From Paraspadella gotoi (lineage: Eukaryota > Chaetognatha), in NCBI GenBank assembly GCA_051294375.1, contig JBJCIZ010000239.1, positions 1,231,678-1,295,677 on the forward strand: a stretch of DNA of 64,000 bases. Direction: 5' to 3'. A model generated the notes under the pieces. It had not been told where the DNA came from and did not search any database. It saw only the letters and a program-made list of their open reading frames with translations. Positions 63,846-64,000 of the stretch are shown in pieces. Each line of letters opens with the position of its first letter. Position 1 is the stretch's first letter. A program made the translations under genes and the position numbers.

Positions 63846-64000
63846 AGTAAATTTTCGTTGAAGGTGATTAGTCGGGTGATTTAAGGAGTCTTTTCGTCGG
63901 TGATCAGTTAGAAGAACGAAAAAAAAAACAGGTTGCGAGGAGTGGTGATTGGTGATAGGGTGATGTGGAGTGGTGGGAAGAGAGGGAGAGAAAAGATAAA
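63846..64000. other. Right edge of window
   Basis: No feature recognised; ggtgattggtgataggg words and a short GA-rich end. Confidence 0.4.

Noticed and set aside
62879-63846. Minus-strand open frames of about 240-312 codons
   Set aside because: They are Ser/Val/Arg translations of the GAC/GAT trinucleotide tract.

Overview
The window is nuclear DNA from a multicellular animal. It has spliced genes with canonical GT/AG introns, tRNA-like SINEs, a LINE relic, Ty3/gypsy elements and very many (GA)n/(CT)n microsatellites. The muscle-type myosin sequence suggests an invertebrate, perhaps a spiralian; that placement is a weak inference from residues such as [11 protein letters not shown]. The assembly is a draft: twelve N gaps (five of exactly 25 N), several error-rich duplications beside them, and many single-base indels inside recognisable coding sequence.

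Layout. 1-5 kb: AT-rich sequence, a 23-bp minisatellite, a foldback and TCG/CGG repeats. 5.08-8.93 kb (+): an unrecognised three-exon gene whose phases join into an 835-residue, low-complexity, Asn/Asp-Ala-rich protein. 10.6-48.7 kb (+): the 5' half of a muscle myosin II heavy-chain gene. Thirteen exons are placed; twelve junction sides were checked for phase, and at least one exon is missing in or near the 40.8-41.56 kb gap. The exons cover the SH3-like N-terminus, P-loop, loop 1, switch I, switch II, relay helix and lower 50K domain. The rest of the motor and the rod lie outside the window or are missing. 12.0-13.0 kb (-): a decayed LINE reverse transcriptase inside myosin intron 1. 33.6-38.0 kb (-): a GC-rich block with several exon-like segments on the opposite strand, so one or two unrecognised genes appear to be nested in the large myosin intron. 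50.9-55.35 and 55.48-62.3 kb (+): two copies of one Ty3/gypsy retrotransposon (gag, protease, RT, RNase H, integrase with GPY/F), both broken by many indels. 63.05-63.84 kb: a GAC/GAT trinucleotide tract.

Dispersed families seen more than once: a short element with inverted ends gttgcgccgc/gcggcgcaac (six copies); a tRNA-like SINE at 26.4 and 62.5 kb, the second copy nested inside the inverted-end element; a second SINE-like family at 5.66, 27.96 and 49.70 kb; and a ~240-bp AT-rich repeat in seven places.

Most long open frames here come from dinucleotide or trinucleotide repeats and are not genes. No CRISPR array, rRNA or convincing tRNA gene was seen.
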